Positions 7,728 to 16,619 of a DNA stretch of 64,000 nt are shown piece by piece. Numbering within the stretch: the stretch's first letter is position 1; each line of letters opens with the position of its first letter. The translations under genes were made by a program, and so were the position numbers. Source of the DNA: G963677445 sp963678275 (lineage in GTDB: Bacteria; Bacteroidota; Ignavibacteria; Ignavibacteriales; Melioribacteraceae); assembly GCA_963678275.1 (NCBI GenBank), contig OY782765.1:3534001-3598000 (forward strand). Direction: 5' to 3'. The notes beneath the pieces are model-generated. The model was not told the origin of the DNA. It saw only the letters and a program-made list of their open reading frames with translations, and did no database searches.

Positions 7728-10700
7728 ATGAAAAAAATAGTCGCCATTCTTTCATTTCTTCTTATTGCCTCAACAATTTTCGCGGAAGATTATAAACAAA
7801 TTAAATTACATCCCTCTAACCTGGATGAAGTAAAAACCCTGGCTTCAATAGGCCTTGATCTCGAAGAGGGAGTTATGGCCCGTGACGGCTCAATGAAAAT
7901 ATTTGTATCAGATTCAGAATTCCGAAAAATTCAGGAATCGGGACTCAGCTATAAAGTTATCATAGAAAGCTGGGCAGAACATTATGCCTCGCGTCCGCGG
8001 ATGACAGAGGCTGAAAAGGAGGAAATGCTCCGCAAAAGCCGTGAAGATTTTAATGTCGACGGTTTTGGATATGGTTCCATGGGAGGTTATTACACCCTCG
8101 CGGAAATTGTGGAAAAACTTGACGAAATGTACACAAATTATCCTAATCTTATAACCCAGCGGGTTTCCATCGGTCAGTCGCATGAAGGGAGAGAGATATG
8201 GATGGTAAAAATTTCAGATAATCCGAATATCAATGAAGATGAACCTCAGTTTTCGCTTGACGGTCTTATTCACGCGCGTGAACCACAGTCGATGGCTACA
8301 GTAATGTACTTTATGTTCTATTTACTTGAAAACTACGGCGCCGATCCGGAAGTAACATATCTTGTTGACAACCGTGAAATATACTGCGTGCCCTGTTTTA
8401 ACCCCGACGGATATGAATACAACCGGCAGACAAGCCCGGGCGGCGGCGGTATGTGGAGAAAGAACCGAAGAAACAGCGGCGGCGGCAGCTATGGCGTCGA
8501 CCTTAACAGAAACTTCGGTTATGCCTGGGGATGGGATAACGTGGGTTCCAGTCCTGATCCTTCTTCCGAAACTTACAGAGGTCCTTCCGCTTTTTCGGAA
8601 CCTGAATCACAGGCAATTCGTGATTTTACCATCTCAAAAAATATCAAAACCTACATTAACTATCATTCCTATAGCGATGTGATTATTTACCCCTGGGGAT
8701 TCCAGGATGAAGAAACTCCCGACTCACTCACATATCGCGAATTCGGGGCGGATATGAGCGCTGTCAATGGTTATCCTTATGGATACAGCGGCGCGATGCT
8801 CGGCTACAACTCCAACGGAACAGTAAGGGACTGGATGTATGGCGAGCAGGATGATAAAGGTAAAATATTTGGTTATGTAATTGAACTTGGCAGCTCATCG
8901 GATGGTTTCTGGCCAAGCCAGAGCAGGATTCTCCCGATAGCGCAGCTTAATCTTGGAGTTAATCTTTATAAAGCCTGGGTCGCCGGAGAGTATGTTAAAG
9001 TGACCGGAGTAGGATTCAGCCAGCAATATTTTGAGCCGGGCGACCAGGTTGAAATGAATGCCTATCTCAGGAACAAAGGACTTTCAACCGGATACAATCT
9101 TAATTTCGAACTCACCAGCCCGAGTCCCCTCATCACTATCATCGAAGGAAGCGCGATAAAAGATTCGATTGGAGCGAGAAGCACAGACAGCACAGACACT
9201 CCCCTGGTATTCCAGGTTTCATCCGCCGCGACAGTTGGTGAACCTCTTCCGCTGGTATTTACCACTATGACCGGATCAACTGTAATGTCGGTCGATACTA
9301 TAAAAATTATCCCCGGAACTCCTACTTTCCTCTTTGAAGATAATGCCAATGATCCGGAAGTTATGTGGGACATTTATGCCAGTCCAAGCAACCCTAAATG
9401 GGATGAAACCACAGCGACATATCACAGCGCGCCAAATTCATATACCGACAGTAAAACCGGTGAATATGAATCAAACTGCAACGTTACTCTGACAACTAAA
9501 GACCCGATAAGCCTTACCGGAATAAATTCACCTTACCTGACTTTCTGGACCAAATATGATATTGAAGATAGTTGGGACGCCGGTCAGGTGGAGATAAGCA
9601 CAAATAACGGATCTTCCTGGACGCCTCTTTGGGGTAATTATTCAGACGAAGGTTCCGGAGACGGAGTGCAGACTACAGGTGAACCGGTTTATGACGGAAT
9701 GCTCAGTGAATGGTCCTTTGAAGAAATTGATCTTTCAGCCTATGAGGACCAGGATATTATGATCCGCTTCGAACTGAAATCTGATGGATACATCGAAGAG
9801 GATGGCTGGTATCTTGATGATATCAAAATTTATTTTTATGGCGCCGGTTCAGGTGTTACAGGCTGTTATGACATTTCGGTTCAGACCGGCTGGAACCTTG
9901 TTTCTGTTCCTTATTATGCCAGCAGCATGTCATTAAACTCCATATTCCCCGACGCTTCATCACAGGCATTTTATTTTACAACCAGTTACCAGATGACAGA
10001 AACACTCGCGAATGATCTTGGCTACTGGATCAAATTCCCGGCTGCCGGCAATTATGAAGTCTGCGGACAAAAAATTGACGGCAACATCAGCGTTCAGTCA
10101 GGATGGAACATGATCGGCGGAAATGATACCACAATCGCCACAGGTGATATTGTATCTGTTCCCTCAGGAATTATCGCGAGTGAATATTTTGAATTTAACT
10201 CAGGGTATGTAATCGCTTCGGATATTGAACCGGGCAAAGGTTACTGGGTAAGAGCGACTGAACCGGGTACGATTCAGATCAATTCAACCCTGCCTAAAGT
10301 CAATAATTCCCCGGATGAAAAAGAGAACTGGACCGCGGTTACATTCGAGGACGCAGCCGGAAACAGAAGCGTTCTTTACCTTATCCCCGGCTCTGAAGAA
10401 GCGAGAGAAATGCCGCCGATGCCCCCGGCTGGTGTATTTGATATTCGTTACGCCTCGGGCAACTATGCCGAAAGTTATAACGCGGGTGGAAATGTTGTAA
10501 ACTTATCTTCCGTAACAGCGCCGGTGAAAATATCAGTTTCAAACGGCTCAATATTTCTTCCGGCTACCGGTGAAAGGGTCACAAAGGAAAATCCGGCTGT
10601 GATCAGCGAACTTTCAGGCAATACCCTTACAATTATGGGAAACGATATTCCTTCAGATTATCAGCTCGCTCAGAATTATCCCAATCCGTTCAATCCGGGA

Positions 10701-10931
10701 ACAAAAATTAAATTCGCCCTTCCGGTCAACGCGAAAGTGACTGTAAATGTTTATGATATCCTTGGAAGAAAAGTTGCCGGACTGGTAGATAAAAATATCG
10801 AAGCCGGCCGTCATGAAGTGAATTTTAACGCTTCAAATCTTACAAGCGGTGTTTATATATACAAAATTGAAGCGACCGGAACAGACGGCTCAAATTACAG
10901 CAACGTAATGAAAATGATGCTCCTGAAGTGA
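7728..10931 (+). CDS. Secreted M14 zinc carboxypeptidase with T9SS sorting domain
   Basis: A 1067-aa exported protein. Signal peptide MKKIVAILSFLLIASTIFA; M14 carboxypeptidase domain ~residues 118-420 with zinc ligands H182 and E185 (HAREP) and H313 (NYHSY), substrate-binding N260-R261 (DLNRNF), and catalytic E386 (VIELGSS). A CARDB-like segment follows (~425-530), then an immune-inhibitor-A/MAM-like jelly roll (~535-710), further beta modules, and the C-terminal sorting domain with YPNPFNP. The protein should remove C-terminal residues from peptides at or outside the outer membrane. Its sorting domain lacks the in-frame palindromes of its neighbours and so represents the empty state. Confidence 0.92.
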   Translation: MKKIVAILSFLLIASTIFAEDYKQIKLHPSNLDEVKTLASIGLDLEEGVMARDGSMKIFVSDSEFRKIQESGLSYKVIIESWAEHYASRPRMTEAEKEEMLRKSREDFNVDGFGYGSMGGYYTLAEIVEKLDEMYTNYPNLITQRVSIGQSHEGREIWMVKISDNPNINEDEPQFSLDGLIHAREPQSMATVMYFMFYLLENYGADPEVTYLVDNREIYCVPCFNPDGYEYNRQTSPGGGGMWRKNRRNSGGGSYGVDLNRNFGYAWGWDNVGSSPDPSSETYRGPSAFSEPESQAIRDFTISKNIKTYINYHSYSDVIIYPWGFQDEETPDSLTYREFGADMSAVNGYPYGYSGAMLGYNSNGTVRDWMYGEQDDKGKIFGYVIELGSSSDGFWPSQSRILPIAQLNLGVNLYKAWVAGEYVKVTGVGFSQQYFEPGDQVEMNAYLRNKGLSTGYNLNFELTSPSPLITIIEGSAIKDSIGARSTDSTDTPLVFQVSSAATVGEPLPLVFTTMTGSTVMSVDTIKIIPGTPTFLFEDNANDPEVMWDIYASPSNPKWDETTATYHSAPNSYTDSKTGEYESNCNVTLTTKDPISLTGINSPYLTFWTKYDIEDSWDAGQVEISTNNGSSWTPLWGNYSDEGSGDGVQTTGEPVYDGMLSEWSFEEIDLSAYEDQDIMIRFELKSDGYIEEDGWYLDDIKIYFYGAGSGVTGCYDISVQTGWNLVSVPYYASSMSLNSIFPDASSQAFYFTTSYQMTETLANDLGYWIKFPAAGNYEVCGQKIDGNISVQSGWNMIGGNDTTIATGDIVSVPSGIIASEYFEFNSGYVIASDIEPGKGYWVRATEPGTIQINSTLPKVNNSPDEKENWTAVTFEDAAGNRSVLYLIPGSEEAREMPPMPPAGVFDIRYASGNYAESYNAGGNVVNLSSVTAPVKISVSNGSIFLPATGERVTKENPAVISELSGNTLTIMGNDIPSDYQLAQNYPNPFNPGTKIKFALPVNAKVTVNVYDILGRKVAGLVDKNIEAGRHEVNFNASNLTSGVYIYKIEATGTDGSNYSNVMKMMLLK

Positions 10932-10960
10932 TATAATCAACAAAGTTTTAATCCTTTTGC

Positions 10961-11006
10961 AGGACAGGCATTCCAATTTATTCCTCTGGAGCCTGTCCTT
11001 TTTTTT
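10961..11006 (+). terminator. Rho-independent terminator of the M14 gene
   Basis: AGGACAGGC (10961-10969) pairs with GCCTGTCCT (10991-10999), followed by a run of T. The stem is the same sequence as the in-frame GGACAGGC repeat of the T9SS genes, with a longer loop. Confidence 0.85.
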
Positions 11007-11201
11007 AACCTTCTCAAAGAATATAAGCAAGCATGCCGAAATCTGGTGGTTGAGCTTATAACAATCCGCCGTTGATTTTAAGACTGTCCCCGGAAAACGC
11101 GCGAAAGTATAAGAACATCTCTCCACGGAGACAATCCACAATATACCTGGAAATAATATTATAGCCCGCATGCAAATACAATGCATACCTTGTCTCTGCC
11201 G

Positions 11202-12206
11202 CTATAAAAACATTCTCAGACTCAGACCTGACGACGCGCCGGTGTCATACTCAATATATTTATACTGGTAATCCACATGATCGGGATCCCACATAAAAAA
11301 TCCTTTCGTGAATCCTCTCAGGCCAAAACTTTCTGAAAACCGAAGTTCCAGCCCGAACTCACCGTGCATTCTCGCTATCCGGGTAAGAAATTCGAAATCG
11401 AGGACACCGTAAAAGTATAACCAGTCGGTTAATCCCCCCGCCAAAGAAGAACCGAGGTAAAATCCCCAGGGATGGTGATGTTCAACGGCGTTTTCATCAA
11501 TTACCAACCCGGAATAGGGAAAAGGAATCCCGATATCTTTCTTCTGGCTGTCTTTGAGATTCAGGGAAGTAAATCCGTAATAGTCGGAAAGAGATATAAG
11601 CAGCCCGGCATATCCCGCCAGAGGTCCCATACTGTTAAACCATTCCAGCACAAAACGGTTTTCATCAATCCCGAAATAATTGTTATCGCCAATATTAAAC
11701 TTTTTACCTTCATTTGTATAAACGAGAGGGAGAAATCCGTTCGGCTGCTTGTCATAAGCCGCCTGAAAACCTATTTTTCTCCGGGTATATTTCAATGTCA
11801 GCTCTCCCCCCTCACCTATATGAAGCCTGAAAAATGACAGGCTCAGCAGGTTATAACCTTCCGAAAACTCCGAGAAATCGGGCGCCGGTCCCGATGTTGA
11901 TTCAATCCCGATATTTATTGTCGAATACCATTCATCACCGAATTTCAGACACATGTCATATTTATATAATGTTCCGGTTTTTTCCCCGGGAATGTTAAAA
12001 TAACCGGCATAGTTCTCAATACTATGGCCAACACTGCCGACTCCACCCATAAAGTATACATTTTTCCCTGGGACAAGCCGGGTATACATTCGGAGGTAAA
12101 TATCGTCACCGGTTACATTTTGCGCCTTAAATGAAGCGCAGGTTAATAAAACAGATAGCAGAATAAGATACAGGGGTGTGGTTTTAAATGTTGAGGAGGA
12201 TTCCAT
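11202..12206 (-). CDS. Putative outer-membrane beta-barrel protein
   Basis: I do not recognise a named family. The 334-aa product has an N-terminal hydrophobic export signal (YLILLSVLLTCASFKAQ). The rest is dominated by alternating, aromatic-rich, glycine-containing beta strands (GFYLGSSLAGGLTDWLYFYG) and ends in SLRMFL, with a terminal hydrophobic/aromatic strand as in barrel proteins. An internal HHHPWGF motif is notable. It is divergent from the chemoreceptor downstream in the window and convergent with the M14 gene. A secreted beta protein is the main alternative. Confidence 0.6.
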   Translation of the reverse strand: MESSSTFKTTPLYLILLSVLLTCASFKAQNVTGDDIYLRMYTRLVPGKNVYFMGGVGSVGHSIENYAGYFNIPGEKTGTLYKYDMCLKFGDEWYSTINIGIESTSGPAPDFSEFSEGYNLLSLSFFRLHIGEGGELTLKYTRRKIGFQAAYDKQPNGFLPLVYTNEGKKFNIGDNNYFGIDENRFVLEWFNSMGPLAGYAGLLISLSDYYGFTSLNLKDSQKKDIGIPFPYSGLVIDENAVEHHHPWGFYLGSSLAGGLTDWLYFYGVLDFEFLTRIARMHGEFGLELRFSESFGLRGFTKGFFMWDPDHVDYQYKYIEYDTGASSGLSLRMFL

Positions 12207-13221
12207 AATTTTCCGGTAATAATTAGAAGATACACATTTTCAAAATGCAAATATAAAAAAGCGGAAAAGAAAAATGTGTGAGCAATTCGGCAAAATACCG
12301 GGAATTATAAAAGGAGAGAAATATTTGCACCATTAAAGACAGTCGAGCGATTTTTGTTTTTTACCTTTACCGTATAATAGAATCGCTGAAACTTATTTCA
12401 GCACGCGCGAAAATTACGGACGGTAAAATATTTTGTTGCGAATGAAAATTTAATTCCATATACTAAATTTTTGAGGAAAAACCCCGATAATAAATAATAA
12501 CAGATCAACCAATTTTTGTATTCTTTTATTACTCCCGTCCTGATTGGTCTCTAAAATTCATTCCGGGAGAATGAAACTATTTTTTAATGACAATTTTATT
12601 TGCGATATTAACTCCCACACTGACAAATAACGGGACGCAAAGCAAATTTATCATCTTTTAAAGGATGGTAAAAGCAATGACATATTATTCACTGATTTCT
12701 GTATATGGGCGAAACTATTACTGAGGAATATTTACTCTGAATATTGATATCCGGGATGATTGATATTATCAATTGACCCGACCGGTATTTACTGAGATAA
12801 TGTTTTTGAACAGACGCTTTGATGTATTTAGCGCCGGAGAAGGATAATCTTACAGTTAGATTTGATGAAACATCGCAAAAGGATATAACATATCAGCAAA
12901 AAGGATATTCTGTCTGCCGATGCTGATATCTTTTGTATCTTGCCGCAAAATTGTTATTTCCTGCCGCGATGTTAAGTATGTTTTTTTGAAGCCCGCTGAT
13001 ATCTCAGATCAAGGTTGTCAGTTAAATCTTTTGTGGATAAGCAAAATCTTTTCGCAATGATTTAATCAGAATATTTGGAAAACCGGGAATAAAAAGACAT
13101 AAAGTCTCTTCATTATTCTGGTCCGGAAATATATTTTCACCTGGCTTAAAATATCAATAAAAAAAAGATAAGCTAAGGTTTTAAAATTTCGCAAAGAAAA
13201 AATAAACAGATGGGAGGAACC
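12207..13221. other. 1-kb intergenic region with one inverted repeat
   Basis: No gene is visible. It should contain the divergent promoters of the barrel protein and the chemoreceptor. One perfect 8-bp dyad, ATATCAGC (12890-12897) and GCTGATAT (12922-12929), encloses a second weak stem. Nothing else stands out. Confidence 0.5.
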
Positions 13222-15726
13222 ATGCGCAAAATCTGGAGCTCTCTTAAGTTCAGAATTCCATTTGTCGCCGCAATTGGAATTGTTACTATCTCTGTAATTC
13301 TTCTGGTATTAATGTATGTTACTCAACGGGAATCAAATAAAAAAGAGACTCATCATGCTTTCAATCAGTTTGGTGACCTTTTTGAAAAACAGTTAAAAAT
13401 AAACAGCGCAAACCTAAAGATGGCTATGGAGCTGCTTCTTAATGATGAGGCTGTTGTAAAAGACTTTTACGACAGAAACAGAGAGGCGTTAAAAGAAAAA
13501 CTTCTTCCCCTCTTTAACAGCCGCCTGAAAAATGAATTTGAAATTTCACAATTTCAGTTTCATTTGTCTCCGGCAATATCTTTCCTTCGCCTGCATAAAG
13601 CCGAAAAATTTGGAGATGACCTCTCCTCTTTCAGGGAAACGGTGCTGAAAGTAAACAGAGAGAAAAAATCGGTCGCCGGTATAGAGGTAGGCAGAGGGGG
13701 TCCGGGATTAAGAATCGTATATCCTGTATTTTATAACGGAGAACATACCGGCTCGGTGGAATTCGGAGGGTCCCTTAATAAACTACTGGATATCGCGAAA
13801 ACTCTTAATCTCAAATACGCGATAGGTATTAAAGAAACGGTTTTTGAGAAAGCCCGAAGATTTACTGATAAGACCAACGATATTGTTAGTGGTGATCTCG
13901 TGTTTTATAAATTTTCAGATGATCTTGTAAAGGATATACTGAATATTGCCGTGAAGAGCGGTTCGGGTGAGGACTTTTCCTATAAAGAGAGGGATTATCT
14001 TGTTAGTTATTTCCCGATACATGACTTCAGCGGAATGGAAGTAGGGAAAATCGGGCTATTCAGTGATATTACTGAAAAAAATGATGAGCTGATCTCCAAT
14101 GTTATATCAAACTCGCTGCTGATTATTTTTCTGACTTTAGTTCTGATGTTAATAATGTGGTTACTTTTCAAAAAGTATTTCACCTCACGGCTGAGCCTGA
14201 TACTCGATTTTCTGAAGAAAAGAAAGGAGGGAAAAACAGGCGCGAATTGTGATACGGCAAAATTTGATTCGGAAGAATTTATCGCTCTTTCCGAATCGTT
14301 GAATGATATGACCGAAGAAATTGACAAACAGCTTTCCTATCTGAATAATCTTCCTCTTCCCGTTATGCTAATCGATAAAAGCTATAATTTCGAATATATA
14401 AATAACGCGGGACTCAAGCTGCTTGAAACTACTTCAGGCGAATTGGCGGGGAAAAAATGTTATGACTATTTTAAAACCGAACATTGCAATACCGAAAAAT
14501 GCGCCTGTATGCAGGCCATGAAGCAAAAAGAATCGGTCACTGAAGAAACCCGGGCATATCCCAATGGGAAAGAGATGTCGATTATGTATACAGGACTTCC
14601 GGTAAAAAACGGCAGTGGAGAAATTACCGGAGCCCTGGAATATATCGCCGATATTAGCGATATCAAAAACAGGGAAGCATATCTCGCGAGAAGCACCGGT
14701 ACAATGATGAATGCCATGGAAAACTTTGCTCACGGCGATCTGACCGTTTCTGTTTCACCTGAGATTCAGGATGATCAGATAGGAAAAATGTTCAATGCTT
14801 TTAACCTGACTGTGGGAAATATTAAAAATATGATCAGGCAATTGACTGACGCGGTCAACGCCACCGCGAGCGCCAGCGCCCAGATATCGGCCAGCACAGA
14901 GGAAATGGCCGCGGGCGCCCAGGAGCAGTCGGCCCAGTCATCCGAAGTTGCCGGCGCCGTTGAGGATATGACAAAAGCGATTTTTAATACCTCCGAGAGA
15001 ACAAAAGAAACTGTTGACAGGGCGATTCAATCAGGAGAAATTGCTAAATCGGGCGGTGAAATTGTAAATAATACTATATCAGGTATGATTAAAATTGCCG
15101 AATATGTCAACCAGTCTGCCCAAACAATTGAAAAACTGGGCGACAGCAGTAAACAGATCGGGGAGATTATTCAGGTGATAAATGATATTGCCGACCAGAC
15201 AAACCTTCTGGCGTTAAACGCCGCAATCGAAGCCGCGAGAGCAGGTGAACAGGGGAGAGGATTTGCCGTGGTCGCCGATGAGGTGAGAAAACTGGCGGAA
15301 AGATCTTCAAAAGCGACAAAAGAGATCGCCGATATGATAACTCAGATCCAGAATGATACCGCGGGAGCGGTTTCTTCAATAAAAGTAGGCAATGAAGAGG
15401 TCAGCAAAGGAAAGGCGCTTGCCGAAGAAGCGGGCAAATCGCTGGAACAGATCATAAAGAGTTCAGATGAACTGGCAAGAAATGTTACAGAAGTCGCGAA
15501 AATTAATGAAGAGCAGTCCTCAACTGCCGAAGAGATAAGCAGAAGTATTGATGGCATAAGCGCCGTTGTGAGTCAAAGCGCCTCAACCACCCAGCAGATC
15601 GCTCACTCGGCTGAAGACCTGAACAGGCTGACCGAAAATCTCACCGCTCTTATTTCACAATTTCATATTGATAACGACCGGAAAGGAGCTTCCTCAGGGA
15701 GAATGCTTAACAGAGCCCGCGACTAA
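13222..15726 (+). CDS. Methyl-accepting chemotaxis protein (dCache-PAS-HAMP-MCP)
   Basis: An 834-aa chemoreceptor. ATG 13222 is preferred over ATG 13210 because GGGAGG lies between them. Order: TM1 (~11-33); periplasmic double-Cache domain (dCache_3 type, ~35-285, with FLRLHKAEKFGDD and GIEVGRGGPGLRIVYPVF); TM2 (~290-320); a cytoplasmic PAS domain (~373-485) carrying a Cys cluster HCNTEKCAC; a HAMP-like segment (~490-545); and the signalling coiled coil with hairpin tip DQTNLLALNAAIEAARAGEQ. It senses a periplasmic ligand and controls CheA; the PAS cysteines might add redox or metal sensing. No che genes adjoin. Confidence 0.93.
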   Translation: MRKIWSSLKFRIPFVAAIGIVTISVILLVLMYVTQRESNKKETHHAFNQFGDLFEKQLKINSANLKMAMELLLNDEAVVKDFYDRNREALKEKLLPLFNSRLKNEFEISQFQFHLSPAISFLRLHKAEKFGDDLSSFRETVLKVNREKKSVAGIEVGRGGPGLRIVYPVFYNGEHTGSVEFGGSLNKLLDIAKTLNLKYAIGIKETVFEKARRFTDKTNDIVSGDLVFYKFSDDLVKDILNIAVKSGSGEDFSYKERDYLVSYFPIHDFSGMEVGKIGLFSDITEKNDELISNVISNSLLIIFLTLVLMLIMWLLFKKYFTSRLSLILDFLKKRKEGKTGANCDTAKFDSEEFIALSESLNDMTEEIDKQLSYLNNLPLPVMLIDKSYNFEYINNAGLKLLETTSGELAGKKCYDYFKTEHCNTEKCACMQAMKQKESVTEETRAYPNGKEMSIMYTGLPVKNGSGEITGALEYIADISDIKNREAYLARSTGTMMNAMENFAHGDLTVSVSPEIQDDQIGKMFNAFNLTVGNIKNMIRQLTDAVNATASASAQISASTEEMAAGAQEQSAQSSEVAGAVEDMTKAIFNTSERTKETVDRAIQSGEIAKSGGEIVNNTISGMIKIAEYVNQSAQTIEKLGDSSKQIGEIIQVINDIADQTNLLALNAAIEAARAGEQGRGFAVVADEVRKLAERSSKATKEIADMITQIQNDTAGAVSSIKVGNEEVSKGKALAEEAGKSLEQIIKSSDELARNVTEVAKINEEQSSTAEEISRSIDGISAVVSQSASTTQQIAHSAEDLNRLTENLTALISQFHIDNDRKGASSGRMLNRARD

Positions 15727-15801
15727 TTCGGAATGCTAAAATTGTTATCAAATGGACTGATTTAGAAATTTAATAAATATTTGCGGCATTTTCCAGTCAA
15801 T

Positions 15802-15827
15802 GAGGTCATGGTATCTGCCATGACCTC
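15802..15827. terminator. Terminator-like hairpin after the MCP gene
   Basis: GAGGTCATGG (15802-15811) pairs perfectly with CCATGACCTC (15818-15827) around a 6-nt loop, between two convergent genes. No T-tract follows. Confidence 0.55.
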
Positions 15828-15869
15828 CCGACAAAGAAATTTTCTCATTTATTCCCCTTACCAATAACC

Positions 15870-16499
15870 TCAAATCTTCCCGGCAATCCACCCCCTCGCC
15901 GGAAAGTTACGGCTGCGTTCACGGTCCATCTGAACAACAAATTCCAGATTTCTCAATTCCTTCATACCGTTTTTAGAAAGCAGAGCCCTGATCTCCCCGG
16001 CGCTGTGGCGGTACATCGTTATCTTCCGGTCAGAATGTGTATGTTCACTCCCGACAATAATTTCCTTATCCATGCCATCTTTAAGATCGGCGGTGATAAA
16101 GCCGAATTTACCTTCCGGCTTTAATATTCTGGCGCTTTCAGAAAAAAACACCGAAAGATTATTGAAAAAATTCATCACACCGGCGCAGATCATAAAATCG
16201 ATACTTTCACTTTCAAAGGGATATGGCGCCTCATTAAGATTTTGTTTTGTAAAATTTGCGTCAGGAAATTTACTCCCGCAAGCTTCCAGCATATTCTCAT
16301 CAATATCAATCCCCGATATTTTTAGTCCCGCTTTGTAAAAAAGCTCGGATGACAGCCCGGTTCCAATCCCCAGGTCAACCAGCTTCTCACCAGGTTTAAC
16401 GAATTTGTACATCAGTCCGAATATAATTTCCGGTCCGTACCAGCCGCAGGCTTCCGCTTCTTCATCATAATGTTTTACCATTTCAGTTTTTTCGTTCAT
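15870..16499 (-). CDS. Class I SAM-dependent methyltransferase
   Basis: A 209-aa single-domain Rossmann methyltransferase. SAM motif I is VDLGIGTGLS (~residue 41), the acidic residue after strand beta2 is in GIDIDENML, and the post-motif region DFMICAGVMNFF fits the Methyltransf_11/25 group. No membrane segment or extra domain. The substrate is unknown. The gene is alone on its strand, convergent with the MCP gene and separated from the glycoside hydrolase by 120 nt. Confidence 0.8.
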   Translation of the reverse strand: MNEKTEMVKHYDEEAEACGWYGPEIIFGLMYKFVKPGEKLVDLGIGTGLSSELFYKAGLKISGIDIDENMLEACGSKFPDANFTKQNLNEAPYPFESESIDFMICAGVMNFFNNLSVFFSESARILKPEGKFGFITADLKDGMDKEIIVGSEHTHSDRKITMYRHSAGEIRALLSKNGMKELRNLEFVVQMDRERSRNFPARGWIAGKI

Positions 16500-16619
16500 T
16501 TTTTGCTCGTAATTATTATTAGTTTACCCGTTAGACGGCAACTGCATCCTAAAGTTCTCCTTTCTTTGCCTCCCGACGGCTCAGCATAAAAGTTCAATTC
16601 ACCATTCATCATTCATAAT

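Noticed and set aside
10890..11186. Minus-strand frame over the M14 terminator
   Set aside because: Overlaps the end of the M14 gene and its terminator; no family or ribosome site.
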